Shown: positions 7,518 to 16,706, counted from the first letter of the stretch. The stretch: DNA of 64,000 nucleotides from Thermomonospora echinospora (GCF_900108175.1 NZ_FNVO01000015.1:1-64000); one strand, 5' to 3'. Notes: generated by a model from the letters alone, not told the origin. A program made the numbers and translations.

Positions 7518-8569
7518 GCAAGCCCACCCTGGCCGTGGTCGGCGCCACCGGCGCCGTCGGCACCGTGATGCTGGACCTGCTGTCCACCCGCGAGGACGTC
7601 TACGGCGAGATCCGGCTGGTCGCCTCGCCCCGCTCGGCCGGCAAGAAGCTGACCGTGCGCGGCGAGCAGGTCGAGGTCGTCGCGCTGGCCCCCGAGGTGT
7701 TCGACGGCGTGGACGTGGCCATGTTCGACACCCCGGACGAGGTCTCCAAGCAGTGGGCCCCGATCGCCGCCGAGCGCGGCGCGGTGGCCGTCGACAACTC
7801 CGGCGCGTTCCGGATGGACCCCGACGTGCCGCTGGTGGTCCCCGAGGTGAACGCCGAGGCGGCCCGCAACCGGCCCCGGGGCATCATCTCCAACCCCAAC
7901 TGCACCACCCTGTCGATGATCGTCGCGATGGGCGCGCTGCACGGCCAGTACGGGCTGCGCGAGCTGGTCGTGGCGTCCTACCAGGCCGCCTCCGGAGCCG
8001 GCCAGGCCGGCATCGACACCCTGTACGACCAGCTGGAGAAGGTCGGCGGCAACCGCGGGCTCGGCGAACGCGCCGGGGACGTGCGCCGGGTGGTGGGCGA
8101 GGACCTCGGCCCGTTCCCCGCTCCGCTGGCGATGAACGTGGTGCCGTGGGCGGGCTCGCTCAAGGACGACGGCTGGACCTCGGAGGAGCTGAAGGTCCGC
8201 AACGAGTCCCGCAAGATCCTCGGCCTGCCCGACCTGCGGGTCAGCGCCACCTGCGTGCGCGTCCCGGTGGTGACCACGCACTCGCTGGCCGTCCACGCGG
8301 TCTTCGACCGTCCGGTGGACCAGCGGGAGGCCCAGGCGGTGCTGGCGGGCTCGCCGGGCGTGGTGCTGGTGGACGACCCGGAGGCCGGTGAGTTCCCGAC
8401 GCCCGCCGACGTGGTGGGCACCGACCCCACCTGGGTCGGCCGGGTCCGCCGTTCGCTGGACGACCCCAAGGCGCTGGACCTGTTCCTGTGCGGCGACAAC
8501 CTGCGCAAGGGCGCCGCCCTCAACACCGCCCAGATCGCCGAGCTGGTGGCCGCCGAGTTCGGCTCCTGA
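7514..8569 (+). CDS. asd: Aspartate-semialdehyde dehydrogenase
   Basis: A 351-aa enzyme reducing aspartyl phosphate to aspartate semialdehyde with NADPH, the branch point to diaminopimelate and threonine/methionine. The Rossmann motif [14 protein letters not shown] opens the protein. The active-site cysteine lies in [19 protein letters not shown], and [18 protein letters not shown] and [17 protein letters not shown] are typical family segments. The start overlaps the aspartate kinase stop by four bases, so both are made from one transcript. A perfect 13-bp hairpin follows 15 bp after the stop. Confidence 0.97.
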   Translation: MSKPTLAVVGATGAVGTVMLDLLSTREDVYGEIRLVASPRSAGKKLTVRGEQVEVVALAPEVFDGVDVAMFDTPDEVSKQWAPIAAERGAVAVDNSGAFRMDPDVPLVVPEVNAEAARNRPRGIISNPNCTTLSMIVAMGALHGQYGLRELVVASYQAASGAGQAGIDTLYDQLEKVGGNRGLGERAGDVRRVVGEDLGPFPAPLAMNVVPWAGSLKDDGWTSEELKVRNESRKILGLPDLRVSATCVRVPVVTTHSLAVHAVFDRPVDQREAQAVLAGSPGVVLVDDPEAGEFPTPADVVGTDPTWVGRVRRSLDDPKALDLFLCGDNLRKGAALNTAQIAELVAAEFGS

Positions 8570-8583
8570 CCTCTCGTACGCGG

Positions 8584-8614
8584 AACGGCCCCGGGCATGC
8601 CGCCCGGGGCCGTT
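8584..8614 (+). terminator. Terminator of the ask-asd operon
   Basis: AACGGCCCCGGGC (8584-8596) pairs perfectly with 8602-8614 around a 5-nt loop. It begins 15 bp after the asd stop. It could also serve leftward transcription arriving from the repeat-protein gene. Confidence 0.85.
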
Positions 8615-8653
8615 CGCTTCGGCAGGTCGTTCACGAGCACCGCGGGTTCACCC

Positions 8654-8683
8654 GACCGGGTGCGGGTCGCCCCGCACCCGGTC
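8654..8683 (-). terminator. Terminator of the repeat-protein gene
   Basis: GACCGGGTGCGGG (8654-8666) pairs perfectly with 8671-8683 around a 4-nt loop. It lies about 80 bp beyond the stop of the leftward repeat-protein gene and makes this intergenic region doubly insulated. Confidence 0.75.
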
Positions 8684-8765
8684 CGTCACCACGAGCACCC
8701 GCGGCCGGCCGGGCGGCGGCGTCCCCGGGCGACGCCCGGAGTACCGTGCCCGGTCCGGGCCGGTG

Positions 8766-10649
8766 TCAGCTCACCGAGTAGACGTTGAACGTGTACTGGT
8801 TCCTGACCTTGCCCGGCTTGGCCTTACCGGTCGAGGCCGACTGCTGCGAGCCGGCCTGCTCGGGCGCGCTGGCCCTATCCGAGGCGGTCGACTCGGTGAA
8901 GGTGACCGGCTCGGTCGAGCCGGTGTTCTCCACGGCGGCCCGCTCGCTCTCCACGATCTCCTGCGTACGGGGCGAGTCGGGAACGACGGCCGACTCCTCC
9001 GCCTGGATCAGCGAGGGCCCGGCCAGCTCGTTCCCACGAGGCTGCCGCAGCTCCTGCCGAGCTCCTTGGAACCGCTCGGGACCCTGGAACTGCTCGGGAC
9101 CACTCTGCTGCTCAGGGCCCTGGTAGCCCTGAGGGCCACCCTGCTGCTCGGGACCCTGGTAGCCCTGGGGGCCGCCGGGCTGCTCCGGGCCCTGGAAGTG
9201 CGCGGGCCTTTGGAACCGGTCGGGACCGCCCTGCTGCTCGGGGCCCTGGAATCGGTCAGGACCCTGGAACCGCTCGGGACCCTGGAACCGGTCAGGACCC
9301 TGGAACCGCTCGGGACCCTGGAACCGCTCGGGACCCTGGAACTGCTCAGGACCACCCTGCTGCTCGGGCCCCTGGAACTCCTGCGGACCCTGGTAGCCCT
9401 GGGGGCCACCCTGCTGCTCAGGCCCCTGGAACTGCTCGCGGCCGTGGTGGTGCTGGGGAGCGCCCATAGGCCCAGGGCCCCGGTACTCCTCCGGGCGGGG
9501 GAAGCTCACCGGAGCGGCCACCCGCTTCGGCCCGTCGAAGTCCCCTGCGTCGTCGCCCTCAGGGCCACCCATGTCCTCGAGGCCGCCCATGTCTTCAGGG
9601 CCACCCATGTCCTCAGGTCCGCCCATGTCCTCGGGGCCGCCCATGTCCTCAGGCCCCCCGTACTCCCGCGGACCCTGGAACTGCTCGGACCCCGGGTAAC
9701 CGCGACCGTAAGACCGCTCCGGCCCCTGGAACCCCTCCGGGCCGGGGATGCTCACCGGAGCAGCCATCCGCTTCGGCCCGTCGAAGTCCCCTGCGTCGTC
9801 GCCCTCAGGGCCACCCATGTCCTCGGGACCGCCCATGTCCTCAGGCCCCTCGTACTCCCGCGGACCCTGGAACTGCTCAGGCCCCTGGTAACCGCGACCG
9901 TAAGACCGCTCCGGTCCCTGGAACTGCTGCGGACCCCCGTAGCCCTCGGGGCCACCGCGATGCTCCGGGCCTTGGTACTCCTCGGGCCCCTGGAACTCCC
10001 TCGGCCCAGGGTGGCCCTCGGGACCGCCCGGACCCTCGTACTGCTCCGGACCACCCGGGCCCGCGTGCTGCTCGGGACCGCGGTAACCGACGGGAGCACC
10101 AAACCGCTCAGGCCCCTGGAACTCCTCCGGACCCTGACCCCGGCCCTGGAACTCCTCCGGACCCTGACCCCGGCCCTGGTGCTCCTCCGGACCCTGACCC
10201 CGGCCCTGGTGCTCCTCCGGCCCCTGGAACTCCTCCGGGCCTTGGCCCCGGCCCTGGAACTCCTCCGGGCCTTGGCCCCGGCCCTGGAACTCCTCCGGGC
10301 CCTGCGACTCCTCCGGGCCCTGCGACTCCTCCGGGCCCTGCGACTCTTCTGGGCCCTGGAACCGCTCCAGGTCCTGGAACCCCTCCGGGCCCTGCGACTC
10401 CCCCGAGTCCTGCGACTCCTGCGGCCCACCGAACGCGTCGGAGAGTCCGAAGTCGCCCAGGCCCTCGGCCCCGAACAGGTCGGAGTCCTCGAAGGGCACC
10501 GGGTCCATCTGCGTCTGCGGCGCCAGCGGCGCCGATGCGTACGGCTGCACGGCCGCCGCCTGTGCCAGCGTCGCCGCCGCGGTGATCAGTACACCGCCGA
10601 CGGCTGCCGAGCACAGGCCGGTGGCCAGTGTTCGTTGAATGGCCTTCAT
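8766..10649 (-). CDS. Secreted Gln-Gly-Pro-Glu repeat protein
   Basis: A 627-aa exported protein that I cannot assign to a family. A signal peptide covers about residues 1-32 (KAIQRTLATGLCSAAVGGVL, ending near LAQAAA). From about residue 75 to 530 the chain consists of short Gly-Pro-Glu units: SQGPEE, EFQGRGQGPEE, GGPEDM runs and FQGPERFQGPDRF runs. One DDAGDFDGPKR-AAPVS block occurs twice, 82 residues apart. The non-repetitive C-terminus (about 100 residues) ends KVRNQYTFNVYSVS. The composition predicts a disordered, acidic, possibly collagen-like wall or spore-surface protein with no membrane anchor. AGAGAG lies about 8 nt upstream of the ATG. A rightward frame through the same DNA is a by-product of the repeats. 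Confidence 0.85.
   Translation of the reverse strand: MKAIQRTLATGLCSAAVGGVLITAAATLAQAAAVQPYASAPLAPQTQMDPVPFEDSDLFGAEGLGDFGLSDAFGGPQESQDSGESQGPEGFQDLERFQGPEESQGPEESQGPEESQGPEEFQGRGQGPEEFQGRGQGPEEFQGPEEHQGRGQGPEEHQGRGQGPEEFQGRGQGPEEFQGPERFGAPVGYRGPEQHAGPGGPEQYEGPGGPEGHPGPREFQGPEEYQGPEHRGGPEGYGGPQQFQGPERSYGRGYQGPEQFQGPREYEGPEDMGGPEDMGGPEGDDAGDFDGPKRMAAPVSIPGPEGFQGPERSYGRGYPGSEQFQGPREYGGPEDMGGPEDMGGPEDMGGPEDMGGLEDMGGPEGDDAGDFDGPKRVAAPVSFPRPEEYRGPGPMGAPQHHHGREQFQGPEQQGGPQGYQGPQEFQGPEQQGGPEQFQGPERFQGPERFQGPDRFQGPERFQGPDRFQGPEQQGGPDRFQRPAHFQGPEQPGGPQGYQGPEQQGGPQGYQGPEQQSGPEQFQGPERFQGARQELRQPRGNELAGPSLIQAEESAVVPDSPRTQEIVESERAAVENTGSTEPVTFTESTASDRASAPEQAGSQQSASTGKAKPGKVRNQYTFNVYSVS
9050..10440 (-). 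repeat. In-frame tandem repeat region of the Gly-Pro-Glu protein
   Basis: Eighteen-base units of the type CTGGAACCGCTCGGGACC recur many times, with 33-base units (encoding GRGQGPEEFQ) toward 10130-10280 and 15-base units (encoding GGPEDM-like runs) toward 9560-9660. A ~57-bp block starting at 9523 is repeated almost exactly at 9769, 246 bp (82 codons) away. The unit lengths keep the reading frame, so copy number can vary by slippage without inactivating the gene. Confidence 0.85.
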
Positions 10650-10710
10650 GGCGTGATCTCTCTATATGGCTGGCGGCGCCCGTCGACCAGGCGGCCCCAG
10701 CGAGCCTTCG

Positions 10711-10727
10711 TCACTAGCAGTTAGTGA
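10711..10727. promoter_or_regulatory. Inverted repeat upstream of the repeat-protein gene
   Basis: TCACTA-N5-TAGTGA lies about 60 bp upstream of the repeat-protein start, in the most AT-rich part of this intergenic region. It is a candidate operator. No matching regulator can be named, and the gap up to 10892 shows no gene. Confidence 0.4.
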
Positions 10728-10892
10728 TGCGTTACGTAGGGCAATAATCATTCGGCAAGGTGATAGTGCCCTTACCTCCGGTGAACCCGGCCGACCTTCC
10801 AGGGGAGGTCATAGGACCGATTCGCCCCGATAGGCCCACGGTGAAAGACGGCCATTCGGCAACCAGACGCAATTGGGGACGTCCGGCGCGGG

Positions 10893-11900
10893 TCAGGCGG
10901 TGCGATGCAGGCGTCGCAGGGCGAGCGCGAGCTGCAGACGCAGCCGTCCCTGCGGGTCGTGGACGGACCAGCCGAGCTCGTGCTCGGCCCCGGCCAGCCG
11001 GTCCTGCAGGGTCGAGTGGTGCACGTTGATCGCCGCCGCGGCGGCGCGCAGGCTGCTGCCGGTGGCCACCGCGTCGAGGGTGACCAGCATCCATGGGGCG
11101 GCGGCCACGGCGCGTTCCAGCGCGCGTACGTCGGGGACCGGCTCGGTGTCCGGCCCGACCGCCGAGGCCAGCACAGCCAGCCCGCCGAGCCGGTCGGCGT
11201 GGACCACCCGGGGGCCGGGATCCCGGTCGGTCCCCTCGGCGGTGAACCGCAGCGCCGTACGCGCCGCCGCCAGGGATTCCGGCAGATCCGCAACGGGCAC
11301 CGCCGGTCCGATCCCGGCCCGTTCGTCACCGGCGTCCACCGCGTCGGGCCGGGTCGCATCGACCGCCTGGACGCGGGCCGCGCCTCCCGCCAGGGCGACC
11401 GCCCTGGCGCGTCCCGCCACGTCCAGGCCGAGGCGGCGGGCGGCGCGCAGACGGGCGCCGCGCGGGGCCGCGGCATCCAGCAAAACTTCGGTCATGGCCT
11501 GGTCCGGCGCCGCCTCGTGCGCCCAGCCCCGGGTACGGACCAGGACGGTGCGGATCGCGGCCGACGCCCGTTCCAGCACCATCGCCTCGACCACTCCGGC
11601 CGGGCCGGGGCGCTCCAGCCACAGCGCGGGCGGACCGTCCGGCTCCAGGGGAGCGGACGGCCACGCCGGGTCGGGGAGGCCGCCGCCGTCCATGCGGCGG
11701 CCCTCGGCGTCCACCCGTACGAAGACCCGGTGAGGTTCGTCGGCCAGCCGGACGGGGTGACCGGTGAGCACGGCCGCCCCGCGCACCAGCGCCGCCAGTC
11801 CCGCCCGGCCCTCCAGAAGGCGGTCGAAATAGGTGATCACCTGCATCGCGGCGCCCGCGTCGGGGTCGAGCGCCGCCAGCCGGCCCGCCAGCTCCTTCAC
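10893..11900 (-). CDS. PucR-type helix-turn-helix transcriptional regulator
   Basis: A 335-aa protein whose last ~60 residues form a PucR C-terminal HTH: LVTLDAVATGSSLRAAAAAI, then NVHHSTLQDRLAGAEHELGW and RLRLQLALALRRL. The preceding part has the two-domain layout of GAF/CdaR-like sensors. The start is a GTG at 11900 (VKELAGRLAALDPDAG) with CAGGA about 10 nt upstream; the open frame further upstream lies over the hydrolase gene. It follows the HSL-type hydrolase by 31 bp in the same direction and is probably co-transcribed, so it may regulate use of that enzyme's substrate. PucR relatives often act as activators of catabolic genes. Confidence 0.82.
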   Translation of the reverse strand: MKELAGRLAALDPDAGAAMQVITYFDRLLEGRAGLAALVRGAAVLTGHPVRLADEPHRVFVRVDAEGRRMDGGGLPDPAWPSAPLEPDGPPALWLERPGPAGVVEAMVLERASAAIRTVLVRTRGWAHEAAPDQAMTEVLLDAAAPRGARLRAARRLGLDVAGRARAVALAGGAARVQAVDATRPDAVDAGDERAGIGPAVPVADLPESLAAARTALRFTAEGTDRDPGPRVVHADRLGGLAVLASAVGPDTEPVPDVRALERAVAAAPWMLVTLDAVATGSSLRAAAAAINVHHSTLQDRLAGAEHELGWSVHDPQGRLRLQLALALRRLHRTA

Positions 11901-11931
11901 ACCACCATCCTGCCCCCGGCCAGGGGCCCGA

Positions 11932-12930
11932 TCAGCCCTCCAGCAGCCGGCGCAGCCAGCGCAGCCGGGCGGCGCGGGCGTCCTGCGAGAGGGCCGCGTG
12001 CGGGGCCAGCATGTCGAACCCGTGGAACCCGCCGGGCCACACGTGCAGCTCGGCCTGCCCGCCGGCCTGCCAGATCCGGGTGGCGTAGGCGACGTCCTCG
12101 TCCCGGAACGTCTCCGCCGAGCCCACGTCGATGAAGGTCGGGGGCAGCCCGGACAGGTCCTCGGCACGGGCGGGCGCCGCGTACGGCGAGACGTCCGGCC
12201 CGCCCCGGCTCTCGCCCAGCAGTGCCGTCCAGCCGGTGTCGTTGGAGTTGCGGTCCCAGATGCCCAGGCCCTCCATCTGATGGCTGGAGGGGGTCTCGTT
12301 GCGGTCGTCGAGCATCGGACACAGCAGAACCTGCCCGGCCGGCGTGGGGCCGCCGCGGTCGCGCACCATCAGGGCCAGCGCGGCCGCCAGTCCGCCGCCG
12401 GCGCTGGTGCCCGCGACGATGAGCCGGTCAGGGTCGATGCCGAGTTCCGCCGCGTTCCCGGCCGTCCACACCAGACCGGCGTAGCAGTCCTCGACCGGGG
12501 CGGGATGGGGGTGGTCGGGCGCCAGGCGGTACTCCACCGAGACCAGGACCAGGCCCAGTTCCCGCGCCCAGTCCAGCGGCTCCTCGATGCCCGTCCGGTT
12601 GTCACCCATAATCATCCCGCCGCCGTGCACGTAGTAGACGGCCGGCAGCGGGGCGGTGGCCCCGGTGGGGCGGCAGATCAGCAGCGAGACGTCCGGCGCC
12701 CCCTGCGGACCGGGCACCCGGCGCTCGGTGACGTCGAAGGCCCCGTCCCGGCGCAGATCCTCGTCCGACGGCCCCAACTGCCTTCTGAGCTGCCGCATCG
12801 TGTCGAGCGTCTCCAGCCGGATCGACGGCGGTACGTGCTCGCGGATCACTTCCAGGGCCGCGGCCAGCTCGGGGTCGAACGGCGGGGGCGGCATACGGTC
12901 GGCACGTGAGGAGGAGGAGGAGGGGGTCAT
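11932..12930 (-). CDS. Alpha/beta hydrolase, hormone-sensitive-lipase-like esterase
   Basis: A 332-aa cytosolic carboxylesterase. It carries the oxyanion-hole motif YYVHGGGMIMGD, the nucleophile elbow VAGTSAGGGLAAALAL (Ser in GTSAG), an acid residue near FIDVGSAETFRDED, and the catalytic His in HVWPGGFHGFDML. This is the complete HSL (GDSAG/GTSAG) set, so it should be active on short acyl esters. The start at 12930 follows GGGAG by 7 nt; an earlier in-frame ATG would only add eight residues. It heads a two-gene unit with the PucR regulator. Confidence 0.92.
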   Translation of the reverse strand: MTPSSSSSRADRMPPPPFDPELAAALEVIREHVPPSIRLETLDTMRQLRRQLGPSDEDLRRDGAFDVTERRVPGPQGAPDVSLLICRPTGATAPLPAVYYVHGGGMIMGDNRTGIEEPLDWARELGLVLVSVEYRLAPDHPHPAPVEDCYAGLVWTAGNAAELGIDPDRLIVAGTSAGGGLAAALALMVRDRGGPTPAGQVLLCPMLDDRNETPSSHQMEGLGIWDRNSNDTGWTALLGESRGGPDVSPYAAPARAEDLSGLPPTFIDVGSAETFRDEDVAYATRIWQAGGQAELHVWPGGFHGFDMLAPHAALSQDARAARLRWLRRLLEG

Positions 12931-13192
12931 CGGCTCTCCCGTGATCGAGGACACTCCATCAGCCGGCGCATCGGCTGTGACCTACGCCATGTTGACCTCC
13001 CCGAGCAGTCCGCCGACAGCGCCAGTCGGCGGTTTTCTCCCGCCACTTGGCGGTCCCGCCCTCCTTCCGAGGACCCCGAACCGCACCGGCCGGCGCCGGA
13101 ACGCCCCAGCATAGGAACCCGACCAAGCCTCGAACGCAGGGCCGCCCATGAGTCCGTCCCTCCAAGACGGCCGGCCGGTTTTCGTCGTCCCC

Positions 13193-14266
13193 TCATCGTG
13201 AACGCCCCCGTTCGGCCGGTGCCGTGAACTGGGCGATGAAGGGCTGGGCGCCGGAGAGCCGGACCCGTTGGACGTGCTGGGGAACGAGGTGCCGCCGGAT
13301 CGCCGTGGCGATGTCGTCGGCGTCGGGCAGCAGGACCACGGCCAGCCCGCCGGGGGCGAGGACACGGCGCAGCTCCGTCCACCAGCGCGACGGAGAGCCG
13401 GCGAGCAGGCCCCGTGCGGCGACCTGGCCGCCCCACGGGGGATTGCACAGGACGCGATCGACACTGCCGTCCGGTAGCGGCAGGCGGGCGGCGTCGGCCC
13501 GTTCGAGGGTGACGGGCAGGCCGGACGCGTTCTGTCCCGCCGCACGCAGTGCCTCCGGAGACAGGTCGAAGCCGTGCAGCCGGGCCTGCGGCTGGTGCAG
13601 CCCGGCCTCGATCAGCAGGGTTCCGGCGCCGCAACAGGGGTCGAGGACCGTGTGGCCGGGCCGCACGTCGGCCATCCGTGCCATGGCGGCGGCCACGGGA
13701 GGATGCAGGGTTCCCGGTATGGAGTGCTGTTTGTAGGTGCGCCGGTGCAGGGGCCGGGCGGCGATCCTCAGCATGAGGGTGGCATGCGTACCGTCAAGGG
13801 TCAGCCGCCATCCGCTGTGGGTGGGCGGGGGCGCGACGCCCGTCCGCCGCGAGTGGTAGCCGGTGCCCAGCCGCCGTGCCAGGACCTGGCCGATGGCGTC
13901 CTCGGCGTCGTACCGGTTGAAGTTGCGTCTCCCCAGGAACGATGCGGACACCTCGACGCCGGTGAGCCGACCGGGGCCGCCATGCTCCTCCCGTAGCCGC
14001 AGCAACCGGCCGGTGTCGGCGGTGGCGGCGAGGTCGGCCAGCGCGGCGAGACCCTCCTTGGCCGTGCCGATGTCGGGACGCCGCGCGGCGAGCAGGAACA
14101 CGTCGTCGGCGGTGCGCAGGGCCACGGCCCGTGACCCTGACCGGTGCATACGGAAATGGACCTCGCGATGCCCCAGCCGGGTGACGGCGCCGAGCCCGAG
14201 GACCTCGACGGCGACCGCCGGCTCCAGCCCGTGAACGCACCGCGCCACCAGGCGCGCCGCCGTCAT
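13193..14266 (-). CDS. THUMP-domain RNA (guanine-N2) methyltransferase family protein
   Basis: A 357-aa SAM-dependent methyltransferase of the Trm14/RlmL-like class. The N-terminal ~170 residues fit a THUMP-like RNA-binding region (TGVEVSASFLGRRNFNRYDA, then EDAIGQVLARRLGTGYHSRR). The catalytic domain has LDPCCGAGTLLIEAGLH as the SAM loop, FDLSPEALRAA, and the NPPWGGQVAARG catalytic NPPW tetrad of N-methyltransferases acting on guanine or adenine. A role in tRNA or rRNA m2G formation is likely. No Shine-Dalgarno is obvious before the ATG. It is divergent from the sigma factor at 14584. Confidence 0.85.
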   Translation of the reverse strand: MTAARLVARCVHGLEPAVAVEVLGLGAVTRLGHREVHFRMHRSGSRAVALRTADDVFLLAARRPDIGTAKEGLAALADLAATADTGRLLRLREEHGGPGRLTGVEVSASFLGRRNFNRYDAEDAIGQVLARRLGTGYHSRRTGVAPPPTHSGWRLTLDGTHATLMLRIAARPLHRRTYKQHSIPGTLHPPVAAAMARMADVRPGHTVLDPCCGAGTLLIEAGLHQPQARLHGFDLSPEALRAAGQNASGLPVTLERADAARLPLPDGSVDRVLCNPPWGGQVAARGLLAGSPSRWWTELRRVLAPGGLAVVLLPDADDIATAIRRHLVPQHVQRVRLSGAQPFIAQFTAPAERGRSR

Positions 14267-14350
14267 CGGACGGCGAGGGCGCCGGGACGCGGGGCAGTGA
14301 GAAAACGCGCGCGAATGCGCATGGTGATCGTTCTTCTCCCACGTCGACCC

Positions 14351-14371
14351 GGGACGGCGCTGCGCCGTCCC
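14351..14371. promoter_or_regulatory. Inverted repeat in the 317-bp gap before the SigE-type gene
   Basis: GGGACGGCG-CTG-CGCCGTCCC is a perfect 9-bp hairpin between the divergent methyltransferase and sigma-factor genes. It may be an attenuator or protein site in the sigma-factor leader. The rest of 14267-14583 shows no gene and no certain promoter. Confidence 0.4.
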
Positions 14372-14583
14372 GCCTCGTCGGCGACGGGATTCGCCTCGTT
14401 TCGCCGACGGTGGTCAGCGCAGATGGAAGAAGAACGTCATGGCCGATGATCTTAACGACCGGGACCGTGGGTTCAACCGAATATCCCGGAGTCCGGTCCT
14501 TCTCCTCCGGGAACTCCACGAATCGCCCCTCCTACAGCGTTCAAGGGGCGGACGATGACCGGGATCCGGCCGGGAGGTACGGG

Positions 14584-15111
14584 TTGACCTTCGAAGAGTT
14601 CATCATCGCGCGACTGCCCGCGCTGCTGCGGTTCGCCACCGCGCTCACCGGCGACCCGCACCGTGCCGAGGACGTCGTGCAGGACGCGCTGGTCAAGGCC
14701 CAGCGCCGGTGGCGGCGGATCGCCGGAACGCAGGCACCTGAGGCGTACCTCAAACGCATGATCACCAACGAGTACCTGTCGTGGCGGCGGCGCAGGTCCT
14801 CCGGGGAGGTGCCGGTGACCGACGGGACGCTGGCGGCGGCCGGGGGACCGGCGGCCGACTCCGCCGACCACCATGCCGACCGGCACGTGCTGTGGGCGAT
14901 GGTCCGCGCGCTGGCGCCCAAGCAGCGTGCGGCGCTGGTGCTGCGCTACTACGAGGATCTGTCGTACGCGGAGATCAGCGGTGTTCTCGGCTGTTCCGAG
15001 GCCACCGCGCGCTCCCACGTGTCGCATGCGCTGACGATCCTGCGCGTGGACGTCGCCGGGCAGTCCCCGGATGCCGCACCCCTGTCCCGCCCGGCCGCCA
15101 AGGAGGCGTGA
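14584..15111 (+). CDS. SigE-family ECF RNA polymerase sigma factor
   Basis: A 175-aa ECF sigma factor. Region 2 (TFEEFIIARLPALLRFATAL, then TGDPHRAEDVVQDALVKAQR) and region 4 (LAPKQRAALVLRYYEDLSYA, then EISGVLGCSEATARSHVSHA) are both intact. TTG at 14584 was chosen as start because GGGAGG stands 6 nt upstream and the resulting length matches the family; an upstream frame extension has neither. The stop overlaps the start of the next gene (TGATG), so both are co-translated. The partner may act as an anti-sigma-like membrane protein. Confidence 0.92.
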   Translation: MTFEEFIIARLPALLRFATALTGDPHRAEDVVQDALVKAQRRWRRIAGTQAPEAYLKRMITNEYLSWRRRRSSGEVPVTDGTLAAAGGPAADSADHHADRHVLWAMVRALAPKQRAALVLRYYEDLSYAEISGVLGCSEATARSHVSHALTILRVDVAGQSPDAAPLSRPAAKEA

Positions 15112-16265
15112 TGATCACCGAAGACAGCATCCGGGAGACCCTGGAACACGGGGCCTCGCAGGCCCCCGATCCCGACAGGGTGCTGGCCGGCCTGCCCGCC
15201 AGGATTCGCACGGCCCGGCGGCGCCGGATGGCGACGGCGTCCGCCGGGACCGTCGCCGCCCTCGTCACCTTGTCGGCGGTGGTGAACGCGACGGGCCTGT
15301 CCCCCCTCGACCAGGACCGCAATGTGGCGACCGGCGGCCCCGGTGCAGGGAACGCGTACGGACCGACCTGGCTGCCTTCCGGGATGTACGAGGTGGTGCG
15401 GACCGTCTCCTTCACGTCGGGGCCGCAGCGGTACGAACGGATCTGGTCCTTCGGGCCGATGACGAAGGTGGGGCGTCTGCGGCCCCTCATCTCCCTGACC
15501 GTCGCCGAGGACGGCGAAAGCCCACTGGACCCGCTTCCCTCACCCGACGGCCGGAACGCGGCCCCGAGAACTCCCCGGCACATTCCCGGGATCGACAAGG
15601 TCGAGCCGAGTGGCGGCCCCGACGTACACGCAAGCGACGGGACGTCCCCGCCGCCCGGCACCGATACCGGTACCGGCACCGAGCAGGTGACGATCAACGG
15701 CCACCCCGCCGTACGCGAGCGCTCCTCCAACATCTGCGCCATCGCGTGGCGGCCCACACCGACGCAGTTGCTCACCGTGGTGTCCCAGGACATGGGGAAC
15801 GACTGCACCGTCGCCTCCCGCTTCGCGCAATCCGTGGCGAAGGGATCTTCCGCACCGGTCAACGACGCGATCAAGGTGAACCGGATGCCCGAGGGGTACC
15901 GCGTGTGGTCCACAGGCGCCCTCAGGACCAACTCCTCCGGGTGCGTGGCGCGTCTGTCCATCAGGCCCGCCGATCCCACCGCCGATCCGCAACTCCCCTT
16001 GCCCGCGGACCAGATCGAGTACGGGCACGGCCCCCTCCCCGAGGGCGGGGAACCGCTCACGGTCGGTGGCCGTCCCGCTCGGTACTACGAACGGCTGGAA
16101 CTGGACGAGACCCTTTTCCAGGTGGTCGCGATCGACCTGGGCGACGGCCGCCGCCTGCTCGTGAACAAGTACGCCCGAGAGCCGGTGCCCAGGACCGTCC
16201 TGGTCGAGTTCGCCGGGCAGATCAGCGTCGGCGAACCCCCCAATTGCAACTGGCTCCGGGACTGA
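15111..16265 (+). CDS. Membrane-anchored protein co-translated with the SigE-type factor
   Basis: A 384-aa protein with a ~40-residue cytoplasmic N-terminus, a basic stop and one membrane segment at about residues 45-62 (ATASAGTVAALVTLSAVVNA). A ~310-residue extracellular domain follows, with several Cys (SNICAIAWRPTPTQLL, MGNDCTVASRFAQS, SSGCVARLS, NCNWLRD at the end). This topology fits the proteins encoded after SigE-type factors in actinomycetes and could be an anti-sigma or signal-sensing partner. AAGGAGG lies 4 nt upstream of the ATG, which overlaps the sigma-factor stop. No catalytic motif is recognised. Confidence 0.8.
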   Translation: MITEDSIRETLEHGASQAPDPDRVLAGLPARIRTARRRRMATASAGTVAALVTLSAVVNATGLSPLDQDRNVATGGPGAGNAYGPTWLPSGMYEVVRTVSFTSGPQRYERIWSFGPMTKVGRLRPLISLTVAEDGESPLDPLPSPDGRNAAPRTPRHIPGIDKVEPSGGPDVHASDGTSPPPGTDTGTGTEQVTINGHPAVRERSSNICAIAWRPTPTQLLTVVSQDMGNDCTVASRFAQSVAKGSSAPVNDAIKVNRMPEGYRVWSTGALRTNSSGCVARLSIRPADPTADPQLPLPADQIEYGHGPLPEGGEPLTVGGRPARYYERLELDETLFQVVAIDLGDGRRLLVNKYAREPVPRTVLVEFAGQISVGEPPNCNWLRD

Positions 16266-16271
16266 CCATGC

Positions 16272-16304
16272 GGCGCCCCCGTCACCGCGCCGGACGGGGG
16301 CGCC
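16272..16304 (+). terminator. Terminator of the sigma-factor operon
   Basis: GGCGCCCCCGTC (16272-16283) pairs perfectly with 16293-16304 around a 9-nt loop, starting 6 bp after the stop codon. The following 16305-16670 holds no credible gene. Confidence 0.85.
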
Positions 16305-16679
16305 ACCCACTGCGGGACGTTCCGCAAGTCCCGAGTCCGCGCGGTTCCAGGTCCGCGAGGGTGAACGGGCCACCTACGCGACCGTCCCACCCAGGCAGTC
16401 CCGCCTGGGGAGTCCCGTCCAGGTCGGCCATCGCCTGACCGCCATGAGCCGCAGCCTCGTTCCGGCCGGCTCGGCCCGCAAACGCGGGAACGGCAGCACC
16501 GAGGCGCACGAGCGCCGAGACGCCAAGCCCGCCAAGCCCCCCGACCCCGCCGACAAGGCGGATGTTTCCCGTTAAACATCGGTTGTCGCGGGCTGGGGGG
16601 TGATCGGAGGGCACCGCTTGACCTGAATCGGACTTGAGGTAGGAGCCTGTCGCCGGGGCCGCCGGTTTCGCCGGCCTTC

Positions 16680-16706
16680 CTCGTGCCGGCACCCGGCCGG
16701 CACGAG
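16680..16706. promoter_or_regulatory. Perfect 10-bp inverted repeat before the FMN reductase gene
   Basis: CTCGTGCCGG-N7-CCGGCACGAG ends 28 bp before the reductase start codon. It may be an operator or a leader hairpin. No linked regulator gene is apparent. Confidence 0.5.

Noticed and set aside
8388-10724. A 778-codon rightward open frame opposite the Gly-Pro-Glu repeat protein.
   Set aside because: It is a mirror of the repetitive coding region. It lacks a ribosome-binding site and domain, and the leftward frame has a signal peptide and logical ends.
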